Assembly: GCF_036785885.1 (NCBI RefSeq)
Contig: NC_092316.1
Coordinates: 49,361,001 to 49,425,000, forward strand
DNA from: Coffea arabica
Lineage: Eukaryota; Streptophyta; Magnoliopsida; Gentianales; Rubiaceae
Length of the DNA: 64,000 bases
Direction: 5' to 3'
Shown: positions 38,359 to 49,211 of the stretch, piece after piece
Position numbering within the stretch: the first letter of the stretch is position 1
Layout of the letters: every line of letters begins with the position of its first letter
The notes under the pieces: model-generated
What the model was told of the DNA's origin: nothing
The model's database searches: none
Seen by the model: only the letters and a program-made list of their open reading frames with translations
Made by a program: the position numbers and the translations under genes

Positions 38359-38587
38359 GGGTTTTTCTAATGGATGTCCTATGGGCACTCATTAACACAC
38401 CTATATTCCACTCAACCTACCATGTATATACACTCTAACAATTATTACTTTCTCATACATTTATACACTTTTCTAATTAATTTCCTTATATTCATATATT
38501 TTTCTTAATTAATCTTATATTTTTTAAAATCTAACACCTGAAATATTTTTTTAATGAGTGCTTTTAGAGCACCCTTTAGACAGACCA
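38359..38587. mobile_element. MITE family M1, copy 1
   Basis: About 230 bp with ends GGGTTTTTCTAATGGATGTC and, in reverse, GGTCTGTCTAAAGGGTGCTC. Both ends lead into an inverted GCACTCATTAA. Related copies are at 39989-40203 and 44908-45119. Present in unit 1 only at this site. Confidence 0.7.
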
Positions 38588-39988
38588 TTATTGCATATAA
38601 ATTTCAAAGGGTTAAAAATAGAAAATCCACACGAACTATTGTGTCAATTGCAGTTTACCCCGTAAAGTATTTTAAGAGATACTTTACACCCTTGATAAAA
38701 AAAAAATGATGAAAAAAATTAATTCCATCAAAGTAATTGACTAAGTGATTGATTTATCCTCTATTAAAGTTCAAGTGGCAAAAATACCCTTTTGATGAGA
38801 AAAATCTTTCATGTTAAATAAACTAATTATTCTCGCTTTATAATAAAACTTTAAGTGAAAACACATATCTGGGACAAAAAATAACTGAAGGATTAATGTT
38901 ACAATTCTAAGATCTCATTATTTTGTTTAGAGTATCATAATGCCATATCTTCACATCATAGCAAAAATTATTTATAATCTCACAAGAATTTAAATGAAGT
39001 AGTACCTAAAAATTTTTACATGAATTTAGCACAATAATTGTAGGAAAGATCCACTACTATACGTAAAACTAGCATTAGCATATTAGGAATCAAAATATTG
39101 GACTTAAAATTTTCAAAAAAAATCCCAAATTATTCAATAATTTGTATGCATATAAAAAGAAATTGAAAGTATAGTTCCAAATTAGAGGAATAATTGTTAT
39201 TCAAAGTGACATCATATATTACTTTTTATATGTTTTCAATTTTTTGTTATGATGTGAAAATTAGTTTGTTGACAGTGGAAGTTTTTTTCCCACCGAAGGT
39301 TATTCTTGCCACTTAAACTTTTTAATGGACGACAAGTTAGTCATTTCGCTAATTAAATAAATAAAGTTAATTTTCTGTCATTTTCTAGTTAACTAAGGGT
39401 GTAAAGTGGCGATTAGAATAATCTATGCTGCAAAGTGTTTTTTAACGCAAATTCAAACTTAGCCATTCTTTACTTTATTTTTCACATGGGCATTGAAATT
39501 CCAGATCAAAGACATAGAAGCGCAACTCCACATTTCAATTGACAAACATTTTCTTGTCAGTCAATACTTCCAACCTTAGACATAACCGACTTCTCAACCT
39601 GCCAAAAATTTTCACCAATAACATAGAAGCAGATGTGATTTGCATTAGCTTCTTGTTTTGAATGTGATTTGCAAACTTTTTATCAAGTTTGACTAGAGAC
39701 AGAACCCAGTGCTAGCATTTTTTGTGTGAATGATTTCTATTTATATGCATGTGGGAAAAAAAAATAGTCACATAAACATTAATTAAGTCGAATTGCAAAT
39801 ATATCCATGCTGAAATTAGTTACCATTATAAGTCAATTTCTTCTAGGTAACAGATCTTGAGTATTGATTGGATTGATCAAATAATGCTCCTTCTTGTCTC
39901 TTTCTACCACCTCACATCTCTTAACTTTATTAGCATTTATCTTTTTTGTTGAAAAATTGCTTCAAATTGAAAATGAAATATTACTCTA

Positions 39989-40203
39989 AGGGTTTTTCTA
40001 TGGGATGCTTATTGGGTACTCGTTAACGTACCTAAATCCCATCACATCCAACTTACCGTGTATATGTACAGATTGATAATTAATATCTTTTCTTATATTT
40101 ATATACTTTTCCTAATCAACTTTATTTTTTTTTAAAAAAATTTACACTTAGAAACATGTTTCAACTAATTATCCAACAGATACCCGTACATCATGTCCTT
40201 TCT
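39989..40203. mobile_element. MITE family M1, copy 2
   Basis: Begins GGGTTTTTCTATGGGATGCT and contains TTGGGTACTCGTTAACGTAC and a TTATATTTATATACTTTTCC core. It ends in the inverted form near CATCATGTCC. Unit 2 shows an empty site near 45862. Confidence 0.7.
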
Positions 40204-40285
40204 CTAGAGTGCTAGTTGAGGTTGGAATTCGCAATGCAAAAGAAATTCAGCTGGAAGTAATTGAACAAAATGGACCATGATATTA

Positions 40286-40566
40286 AGGGTGCGTTTGATA
40301 AAATTGAGTTCTGAAGTTTGAAATCTAAAATCTGAATCCATTAAGTTATTGAATTGTTGAATATTAAATCTAATACATTTGAGTGCATATTATATTCAAT
40401 GATAAGTGAATAGCTTATTACTTAATTTTGGGAGCAAGTTTTGCCTAAAAAATTAAGTGTCACTTAATTAATTTAAATGTTCAATTTTTTGTTATCAAAC
40501 TGTCTAAATATGTTAAAATCTGAATATATTAAATTTAAGTATTAAACTGGATTATCACACGGGACC
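40286..40566. mobile_element. MITE family M2, copy 1 (second copy at 63236)
   Basis: About 280 bp from GGTGCGTTTGATAAAATTGA to ATTATCACACGGGACC, with short inverted ends (GTTTGATAA / TTATCACAC). It is highly similar along its length to 63236-63520, for example TTTTGGGAGCAAGTTTTGCC in both. Unit 2 lacks it. Confidence 0.75.
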
Positions 40567-41493
40567 TAAACATCAAAGCATTTTCAGTTGTCATCCCAAA
40601 GAGTGGCTGGCATTAAATGAAATTGATATCTAAAAAGCATTTTTTTTTTTTTTTGGCCAAGAAAAGCATTTTCAGTTGCCGAGCCGTTTCCCTAATTAAA
40701 AAGCCAATAGTTGACTGGGCAGTAATGTCCAGTCCCTAAATTATATACTAATTGTGCACTGATCTTATCATAACAGCGTGGTCCGACTTTAATTTAGGAA
40801 CCTTGGGATCACACCAGATGGCAATTGCTATCTATTCTGTCATACAATTCAAATCACAGAAAGGCCCACAAAAAGGATTAAGCATCCACTCATCTTGTAA
40901 CATCATAATTAATACTTTTTTTTTTTTTTTTTTTTTGCATTTTTCGATTCAAGTGAAACTCTAAGCAAGAAAAATTAATTATCAAAACGGCCCTAAATGT
41001 TTGGAACCTACGTCATTCTCTGTTTATTTTTTTATTTCACATGCATTATATTTCGACGAAAAAATATTACAGTATTACTCGGCTATAAATATTCCCAAAA
41101 ACTTTTGAAAGATGCAATCCAAATAAGAACCAATTATAGATTTCATGATTATCTGATCAATGCCATGCCATTTGTTTACAAATGCCCCCAAAAAACTTTT
41201 TAAAAAAATGCAAGCCAAACATCATTGTTAATGTTTGCATTTTTTATGAGGTGGATCACTACTGTCTCTCTAGTTTTCTACCATATTAGTTGGAGTTGTA
41301 CAAGTCCTGAAGTCCACATAGCACTCTATTATGACTAACCTCAGGATGAATAAAAGACGTCAATCCTCCAGTTTGGATGGAAGGAAATGGAGAGAAACAA
41401 AGGGAAAGAATGGCAAATGGTTTATTTTTCCTTTGTTTGGCAGTTCTAAGTGGAAGGAAAGGAATGGATCCGTTGCTTAGTTAAGAAAACTTA

Positions 41494-41498
41494 CTCTC

Positions 41499-41546
<48 letters not shown>

Positions 41547-41552
41547 GAGAGA
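41494..41552. repeat. (AT)n tract inside a perfect palindrome
   Basis: CTCTCCAAATATAT at the left and ATATATTTGGAGAG at the right enclose about 45 bases of pure AT dinucleotides. The whole can fold into a cruciform. It lies in the spacer between duplication units 1 and 2. Confidence 0.9.
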
Positions 41553-44049
41553 AAGCAAGAAGGAAAAAAAGAGAAAAAGGGAAACAAGAATTTTAGGTGG
41601 CAATTTTGGGTTATCCAGAAGAATGTGCAGAATTATTGAGGGTTATCCAGAATGAGGGCACTTGGTTTTTTGGATAAGCCCTACTTATCTGGCTAATCTG
41701 TCATCCGATGAAAAAATTTGTGTTATAAACAAGGGAATCATTCAAGGATTTATCCTTATCTTGTCTGATGCGTCATGTGCCGTAAAGACATTACTTTGAG
41801 TACATGACCATCTTTCTCATAAATGATGATTATATTATCTTTTCCCTTAGATTTCGCGTAGAAAGATGCCACCACCAAAGTATGCATGGCCCTGGTACTT
41901 CATATTGGTGACCAAAATTCTCCAGATTTTGAATGTCCTAGATGAATAACACAGATAATTACTTATGTTGCAGACCGGCCTTCCACAAATTTTTGTTAAT
42001 AGATTAGGAATTCATTCTTTGCAACTATATCCTCAGTTCAGTTCTAGTTGAGCATCCCCTTATATTTTGCAATAATCTCGTTCCAAGACATTGTTGGTGT
42101 GATTGATACACACATGTACACAAAAGTGCAGAAATTTGTATTATACAAATCTCACTTAGAAGGTGGGATTAAAGATGTTGGTTGATCTTGAGGGCGTGTT
42201 TGACACTGTTTTTAAAGTGTTATTTGCCCTACTACACATAGTATCTGTTATAGGATTATGGTAAATTACCTCTAAAATATAACAAGATTTTGGAGAAACT
42301 TGATAGCAAATGTCAAGATTTCTCTTACAAAGAAGAATCAAAGTTCTAGTTAGTTTATGCGTTAGAGGCTTGTCAGTTTTGTGGTGAAGAGATAACCCAC
42401 GGGTCACAAGGTATTCGGCCACTATTTTACATGTTTATGGACATTGATAGGCAATATTAATCCCCTTCAATGGATAGAAAATGCCAAAAACATTTCAGAA
42501 ACCTTTGGCTTCCAATAGATCCTTAAGTTCCTAGATTCTTTGTTCTAACAAACCTCATTTCTATTTCATTCACAAGCCATATAGTGCAGTGATCCATCCA
42601 ACTGTATCTTTTGTTTATAATATTTGGCTTAGTTTCTCATTGCTATGGACAATGGACAACCATGGTAGTAAATTTTTCGTATACACTGCTACAATAAAAT
42701 ATTTCAAAAACACCCCGAAAAAGAGCTAATACAAACGGAACCCTTGCTTTTTGAGCCCAATAGATATCCAAGTATTTTCCAAAATTTCTCATCAATTAAT
42801 GGGTACAATTGGGATTTGTCCCATTTTAAATCCAATATCAAATTTCAGTACCCATCCCGCCCAAAGTCCCTATAGGCATGGGTAACCCATTGGAACTTGG
42901 GACAAATTGCCACCTCTAGCAGTAATCAAACATGCTTGAAAATTTCAATTCATAATTTGATTTCTTGTTTGCACTTGGGCTAGCCGGCAACCTTTGATTT
43001 TCTTTGGCGAAGACCAGTTCCTTGTATGTGCCAATTCCAAGCCAACAAATGTTTCTGATGTTTGTTGGACTTTTCTCGTGGAAGAGGGAAGGAAGGTTGA
43101 GTTTCTATGTGTTTATGCCACTTCATTCAACTTATCCATCAACCTGTCTGCTGTCTAGAAACCTTAATGCGCGTGGAGCCTTTAGCCATGGCTTCAAAAT
43201 CAAAAGACACTTGCACGCATGTAAGTGTCATTTTCAGCTCTTCTTGTTGTTTTCAAATTTATTGTGATTGTTTTCCTGAAACAATACAACCGGTCTTAGA
43301 CTCTCCAAATTTGAAATTGAAGGTATGAAATTCAATAATGTCGCTGTGGAATTAACATCTGACCGACTCGCAATTCAAAGTTGAAAAGCCATGTTATTGA
43401 AGGTAAATTTCAAAGGGTAAAATGCAGAAAGCCCTCACAGAATTATTGTATCAATTGCATTTTATACCCTAAAGTATTTTAATAGACGCTTTATGCCCTT
43501 GGTTGATTGAAAAATGATAAAAAAAAAAAATTAACTCTATCCAAGTAATTGATTAAGTGACCGAGTTAACCTGTATTAAAAATTTCAAGTGGCAAAAATA
43601 GCCTTTTAGTAAGAAAAAATTTTCACATCAAATAGACTAATTATTCTCACTTTATAATAAAATTTAAGTGAAAACATATATGTCTGACAAAATTAAAAAA
43701 AAATGAAGGATTGATGTTACGATTTCTAAAGTCTCATAATTTTGTTTCAATGCAAAAATTTGCCATGTCTTCATGTAATAGCAAAAATCATTTATAATCC
43801 CACAAGAATTTAAATTAAGTAGTACCCCAAAATGTTTACGTGAATTTGGCTCAATAATAGCAGCAAAGGTTCACTACTATATTGAAATTAGAATTAACAT
43901 ATTGGTAAACAAATTATTGGGATTAAAAGTTCAAAAAATAGAAACCAAAAATTTTCAATTAGTTGTATACACATAAAAAGAAATCAAAAGTATAGTTTCA
44001 AATTAAAGGAATAATTGTTATTCAAAATGACCCCATATATATTTTTACA

Positions 44050-44777
44050 GAGATAATATCAGGAACCTCCCCTAAAATTTTCTCTTAATAACACTTGATA
44101 CCCCTAAGATTTTAAAAATATCACTTACCTTCATTACTTTTGTTATTTACGTAACAAAATTTTTTTTAAATCCTAAACTGCCATTGTTGCTCATTTTACT
44201 GAATAAAAACACTCCTAACCACTTTGTTTATTCCAAGAAAAACTAGCACCTAAAAAATAATCTCGTGTTGGCCATAAAATTATATATTTGGAAAACAAAA
44301 AAAGATATTTGTAAAGAAATACACTAGCATTAATTTCGAGTCTATATGCTCAAAACCAATTTCTTATTAATCTTATTTTTGCCCTAGCCTCTTCTCAACC
44401 CTTGGCTCAATCCTTTAAGTTGAAGTAAATCATTATAACAATTAACTCAAAATAAACAAAGAAATCATACCCCACTTTATCACAATCATAAAATGAAAAG
44501 ATAAAAAAATTTAATTTACTATAATTTGCAAAAAAAATTGCATAATCATCCAAAAAAATAAGTAAAAGAGAATATTAGAGAAAGGGAAAAGAGAAGAAAG
44601 TGATCTTCATTCCTTTTTCTTTAATTTTTTGAGTTTTATTTATTTGATATGTAAATTATGTATCAAGTCAGGGTTAACATAATCATTTTGTAATTATTAG
44701 GGAAAGTAATTTTTAGAACTTTAGAGTGCTAAGTGATACTAGGAGAAATCTCAAAGAAGGTTTCTGATGTTATCCCC
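44050..44777. mobile_element. Non-autonomous TIR element (GGGATAAT family), complete
   Basis: The left end AGATAATATCAGGAACCTCC matches the reverse of the right end (GGGGATAACATCAGAAACC). About 730 bp with no ORF. Unit 1 reads straight across near 39215, so this insertion is specific to unit 2. Confidence 0.7.
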
Positions 44778-44907
44778 TTTTTTATACGTTTTTAATTAGA
44801 ATTTTGTTATGATGTAAAAGTTAGTTTGTTGATAGTGAGTTTTTTGCCAACCGAAGGATATTCTTGCCACTTAAACTTTCAATAGATGGTAAGTTTGTCA
44901 TTTTATT

Positions 44908-45119
44908 AAGAGTCTTTCTAATGGGTACCCAATAGACACTCATTAAGATATATTTCAGGTGTTATATTTTTAAAAATGTAAAATTAATTAGGAATGGTAT
45001 ATAAATATAACAAAGAGTAGATAAGATTAAATAGAAAAAGTATATAAATATAAGGGATGGTAATAATTATTAGTATGTATATATACATGGCAAATTAGGT
45101 GAATTTTAGGAAAACCCTT
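44908..45119. mobile_element. MITE family M1, copy 3
   Basis: GAGTCTTTCTAATGGGTACC at the left, AATTTTAGGAAAACCCTTT at the right. The interior has TATAAATATAA-rich DNA, inverted relative to copies 1 and 2. Unit 1 has the empty site at about 39350. Confidence 0.75.
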
Positions 45120-46177
45120 TCACAAATTAAGTAAATGAAGTTAATTTTTCTATCATTTTTAGTTAACTTAGGATGCAAAGTGCCTATTAAAATAGTTAAC
45201 TCCTATAATAATTCGTGGGAGGTTTCTACATTTTACCCAGTTTCAAAACACAATCATATATTATTATTATTATTATTATTTTGGTAGGTATGCCCAAAGC
45301 TCTACTTGGCATTCTTTTCTTTATTTTTCACAGGGACATTGGACCTCCAGATGAAAGACATGGGAGCACAATTTTAAATTTCAACTGACAAATCATTTTC
45401 TTGTCAGTCAAATTTCCACGCTTAGACATAATCGATTTCTCAACCTGCCAAAAACTTTTGACCAAGAACATAGAAGCATGCTTCTTGTTTTGAGTGTGAT
45501 TTGCAAACCTATATCAAGTTTGACTAGTAACAGAATTCAATGCTAGCAATTGTTTTCTCTTTTTTTGTTTGAATAATTTCAATTTACAGGCATGTAGGGA
45601 AAAAAAAGTAGCCACATAAACATTAATTAAGTTGAACTGCACATATATCCATGCTGAACTTAGTTGCCATGATTGCCAATTCTTTTTAGAGTTAAATATC
45701 TTCATCAGTATTGATTTTATTGATTAAATAATGCTCCTTCTATTTCTTAAGTTTGAATTCTACTCTCTCAACTACCACCTCGAATTCCTCACATTTCTTT
45801 ACTTTATCAGCATTATCTTTTGTTGAAAATACTGCTTCAAATTGAAAGTTAGATTATTCTCGAAAGTACCAGTTGGGATGGGAATTCGAATGCAAAGAAA
45901 TTTGCCTTGAAATAATTATTTTTGAAAGAAAAACTTAAATATTATTAGATAGAAGAGGGTTACATATTACAGTAGCCTAGCTTCCTTATCTTATGTACCG
46001 TAGTGATTTGATATATATAAGTTAAAAAGATGATTAAAAAATATAATTTTTTTTAAAGAAAAAATGACAATTCAAACAAGGCAGTTTCACATGATTCCTA
46101 TTAACCTTTTAAAAACTAACCTGTCTAAAGATCGAAATTGATTTATAGATATCATCAATCTAGAATAGACCCGGAAG

Positions 46178-47139
46178 TAGGCATGGCCATGGTTCCATTT
46201 GGAACCGAGAACCGGATCGGAATCGGATCATTTGGAATCGGACCAGAACCGGAACCAAAACCATGGAACCAGAACCGTGGTAGAACCTTGAATAAAGGTT
46301 CCGGTTCTAGTTCTCTAAAAAATAGAACCAAAACCAGAACCGCCGGTTCCAGAATTGTTAAAAATAATTAATATAAGTAGTGAGATAATTCAAAAAAATT
46401 AGTTGTGTTTAATAGAATTTAAGAAAGTTTAAATTTTATGGACTTTCTATATATTTTATTAATTATTTAATTCTTTCTATTCATCTAATATCTATCATTC
46501 TAATTTGTAAGTATTAAATTATTACTTACAATTTTTTTTTTGCTTATTTTCTATCAAATGACAAGTTTTGATGGTGTAGCTCATCTTCAAATCAAGCAAG
46601 CAAAACAATATTTTTTGCAATATTTCTTCAAATGGAATCTTCAACATTGATGATTGTCCAACTCAAGAAACTCAACATATGACAACCATTTGATAGTGAA
46701 ATGTATTTTTTAATTTGACAATGTAATGTACTTTTCATAAAATTTATATTATCTATTTATTACTTCTAACTTTGTAGAATAATAATAAAATTAAAATATG
46801 ATATTTATTTTGTATTTATTTTTTTTACATTTTATTTGAAATTTTAAATATATTGTTATATTCGTATTAAAATTGGTAAGGATAAGGAATTAAATAAAAT
46901 TGTATACAATTATACGGAACCAGAAACCAGAACCATAAGGAACCAAAATCAGAACTATGCGGTTCTGGTTCTACCTCTTTGAAGAACCAGAACCGGCAGT
47001 TCTGGAATCAGAACCGAAACTATCTTATATGGTGCGATTCTGGTTCTACCTCTTTGAAGAACCAGAACCGGCGGTTCTGGAACCAAAACCGCTGGTTCTG
47101 AAACCAAAACCGCTGGTTCTGGAACCGTGGCCATGCCTA
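46178..47139. mobile_element. Non-autonomous hAT-like element rich in GGTTC/GAACC repeats
   Basis: Terminal inverted repeats TAGGCATGGCCATGGTTCC and its reverse, with 8-bp flanks CCCGGAAG (46170-46177) and CCCGAAAG (47140-47147), one mismatch. Both subterminal regions are dense in GGTTCTGG and GAACCAGAACC motifs, arranged as inverted arms. The interior is AT-rich and has no transposase. Dense subterminal repeats in this position are typical of hAT transposase-binding regions. Confidence 0.9.
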
Positions 47140-47164
47140 CCCGAAAGTAATTGAAAAAAAGTAA

Positions 47165-47920
47165 GTTTCGCTTGGATTAGCTGTTTTTTAGGGTATTTTT
47201 AAAATATATTTATTGTACTAGTGTATATGAAAATTTTTCTTATTGTGGATGTTTTTCATGATGTTTTTGAAAATGTTTTTGGAATATATTTTGAGATATT
47301 TTTAAAGTTTGAAAATTTTTGTGATATTTTCTTTAAAAATTACCATCACTACCACCATCCCTTCCCTTCTCTTCCCTCTCTTTCTATCTCATCCTCCCTC
47401 CTTCCTCTCTTTTTTCCTTCTCCTTCCCTCCCCCATCTCTTTTCTCCTCCCTTTTTTCATCCCCTCCTCCTTTCCCCACCATGCCCTACCCCTCATCTTC
47501 CTCCCTTTTCCCGGAGGGATCTGGCCAAGGTCACGTCGTGGCCTTTGGTCATGACATCGTGACCAGATTGCAGTCCTTTTAATCACGATCTGGCTGCAAC
47601 CAGATCATAGCCTCTACTTGAGACCAAATTTAGGAGGGAAGAGGAGCGGTGGGGTGTGGGGGAAAAGAGGAGGGAAAACGGAAAGGAGGAAGGGATGAGG
47701 AAGCGAGAAGGAGAGGAAAGAGGAGAATGAAGGGATGATAGCGGGTAGTGGGTAGGGATGATACTGATAAATGGAAGAAAAAAACGGTGTAATTTTTTTT
47801 ATTTTTATATATATTATATAGATGTGGTATTTTTGGAGTTTTTTTTGTTTACATATTACGTAACATTGTATATGAAAAACTTATTTTTCAAAAAATGAGA
47901 AATCCAAACGGAGCCAGGAG
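47165..47920. mobile_element. Foldback-like element with polypyrimidine and polypurine arms
   Basis: Ends GCTTGGATTAGCTG and AAATCCAAACGGAGC are inverted. Inside, a C/T-only-like stretch (47340-47510) is mirrored by an A/G-rich one (47635-47765), so the transcript or single strand could fold into a long hairpin. Any ORFs in it are low-complexity artefacts. Border positions are approximate. Confidence 0.6.
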
Positions 47921-48739
47921 TGTGACATTAAATATCAAAGAATCTTTAGTTGCTGATCCATTAAGCAAGACATTTCCCTAAATAAAAGCCAATGGGTGAC
48001 TGGGCATTAATACCCAACCTCTATATTAGGTGCTTAAAATCGTTTCTCCTAAATTTTGTCTTTGTCCCATCTACTCCGCCCTATTTAACTCTCATGTGTA
48101 TTGATTAATGATTGTTATGGACAAGTCCTGCAATCAATAACTCTTAAAATTTTATTAGGAGATAAGTTAGCAGCACAATAAAAGCAGCAGTTAAACAAAA
48201 ATGGAAGAAATTATTTGAAGTGACCAGACTAACAATTAGATACTAACAATTGTGTACTGCTATTCTCTCTACAATGAGAGCTTCTCTCTCTAGCTTTTAG
48301 AGTTTCCCTCCTCTCGGTAGGAGCCTTATGCTTTTCAAGATCCAAATTTCAAAACCCAAATTTTAAAATCCAACACATTTCAAAAATCCTAGATCCAACA
48401 TCAGATCACACTCAAACAGATCTCAAAACTCAAGATCCCAAATTCTACGAGAGTTCCCACACCCAGCTCTACCCATCTCATACAAACACCCACATTTAAG
48501 CCCCCTTTTCACTCAATTTTTAACAAGACCAGAAAACCAAAAATTGCTTTCTAGAACCATTTAATTCTCGACTATCCTCGCACCAAATGAGGAAATCAGA
48601 CCAAGATCTTATTCACAATATAAGTGGCAGCAAACTCATGGAGCATTAATTATTCCCAATCTTGACCCATTAGACAAACATCTCACTATTTTCTACTCTT
48701 GTTAGGTCCTAAGCATCTTTAACACACTGAGATTTTTTT

Positions 48740-49150
48740 TTTTTGCAGGTTTAATTGAATCTGGCATTCGAATCCAAGTAATAGTAAGAGGCATGCTTCT
48801 GTCTACGAAAATGGAAGATCCTTTGGCAAATGCTTTCCAGAAATTCGACTTGTCAACAACAGAATTAGGAGGGATAGATCTAAGCAACGAAGATGTGGAA
48901 CAAAGTGTAGAAAGCTACAAATGAAGCTTGGTGGAGAAGCTGATAGGGCACAAAGATAGGGCAATCAAGGGAAGGAAGTCATTCAGGAGAACACAAAGGA
49001 TGACCAAATCCCCACTAAAAGATGTCTCGAACAAGATGATGGATGGGCAGTTGGGAGGAAAGAGGACGAATATATTAGAATTGCAGGAAGTAGATGCAAT
49101 GGAAGAGGATGAGTTTGAAGCATCACGAAGGAAGAACATCAAGATGTAAG
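48740..49150 (+). pseudogene. LINE ORF1 remnant, internally deleted
   Basis: Frames read LANAFQKFDLSTTELGGIDL, then after a stop SLVEKLIGHKDRAIKG, which resembles the start of the plant LINE gag-like DUF4283 domain. The domain's remainder and the CCHC zinc knuckle are missing. The sequence jumps to an acidic linker (QEVDAMEEDEFEASRR) just before ORF2. ORF1 proteins bind LINE RNA; this one cannot be complete. Confidence 0.65.
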
Positions 49151-49211
49151 TGAATATACCAATAACTCAAGGGGAATTGGAGGCTAGCCCCAGAATGCCT
49201 CCATTGTGTAA

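Larger units (their letters stand above)
36390..41345. repeat. Segmental tandem duplication, unit 1
   Basis: Begins just past the thioredoxin stop codon, probably in its 3' UTR, with GAAGAATGTGCATAATTATT. It matches unit 2 (41615-54065) in order: TTTTTTGGATAAGCCCT (36439/41664), CTAGCCGGCAACC (37209/42980), TTTCTCGTGGAAGAGGGAAG (37303/43072), TTCTTGCCACTTAAACTTT (39303/44862), GCCAATAG-TGACTGGGCA (40704/47990) and CAAATAGCACTCTA-like (41320/54029). Unit-specific insertions are at 37632-38340, 38359-38587, 39989-40203 and 40286-40566. No conserved ORF is recognisable in either unit. Confidence 0.9.

Noticed and set aside
47221..47586. Proline/serine-rich and arginine/glycine-rich ORFs of 65-113 codons
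   Set aside because: Products of the polypyrimidine and polypurine arms of a foldback element.
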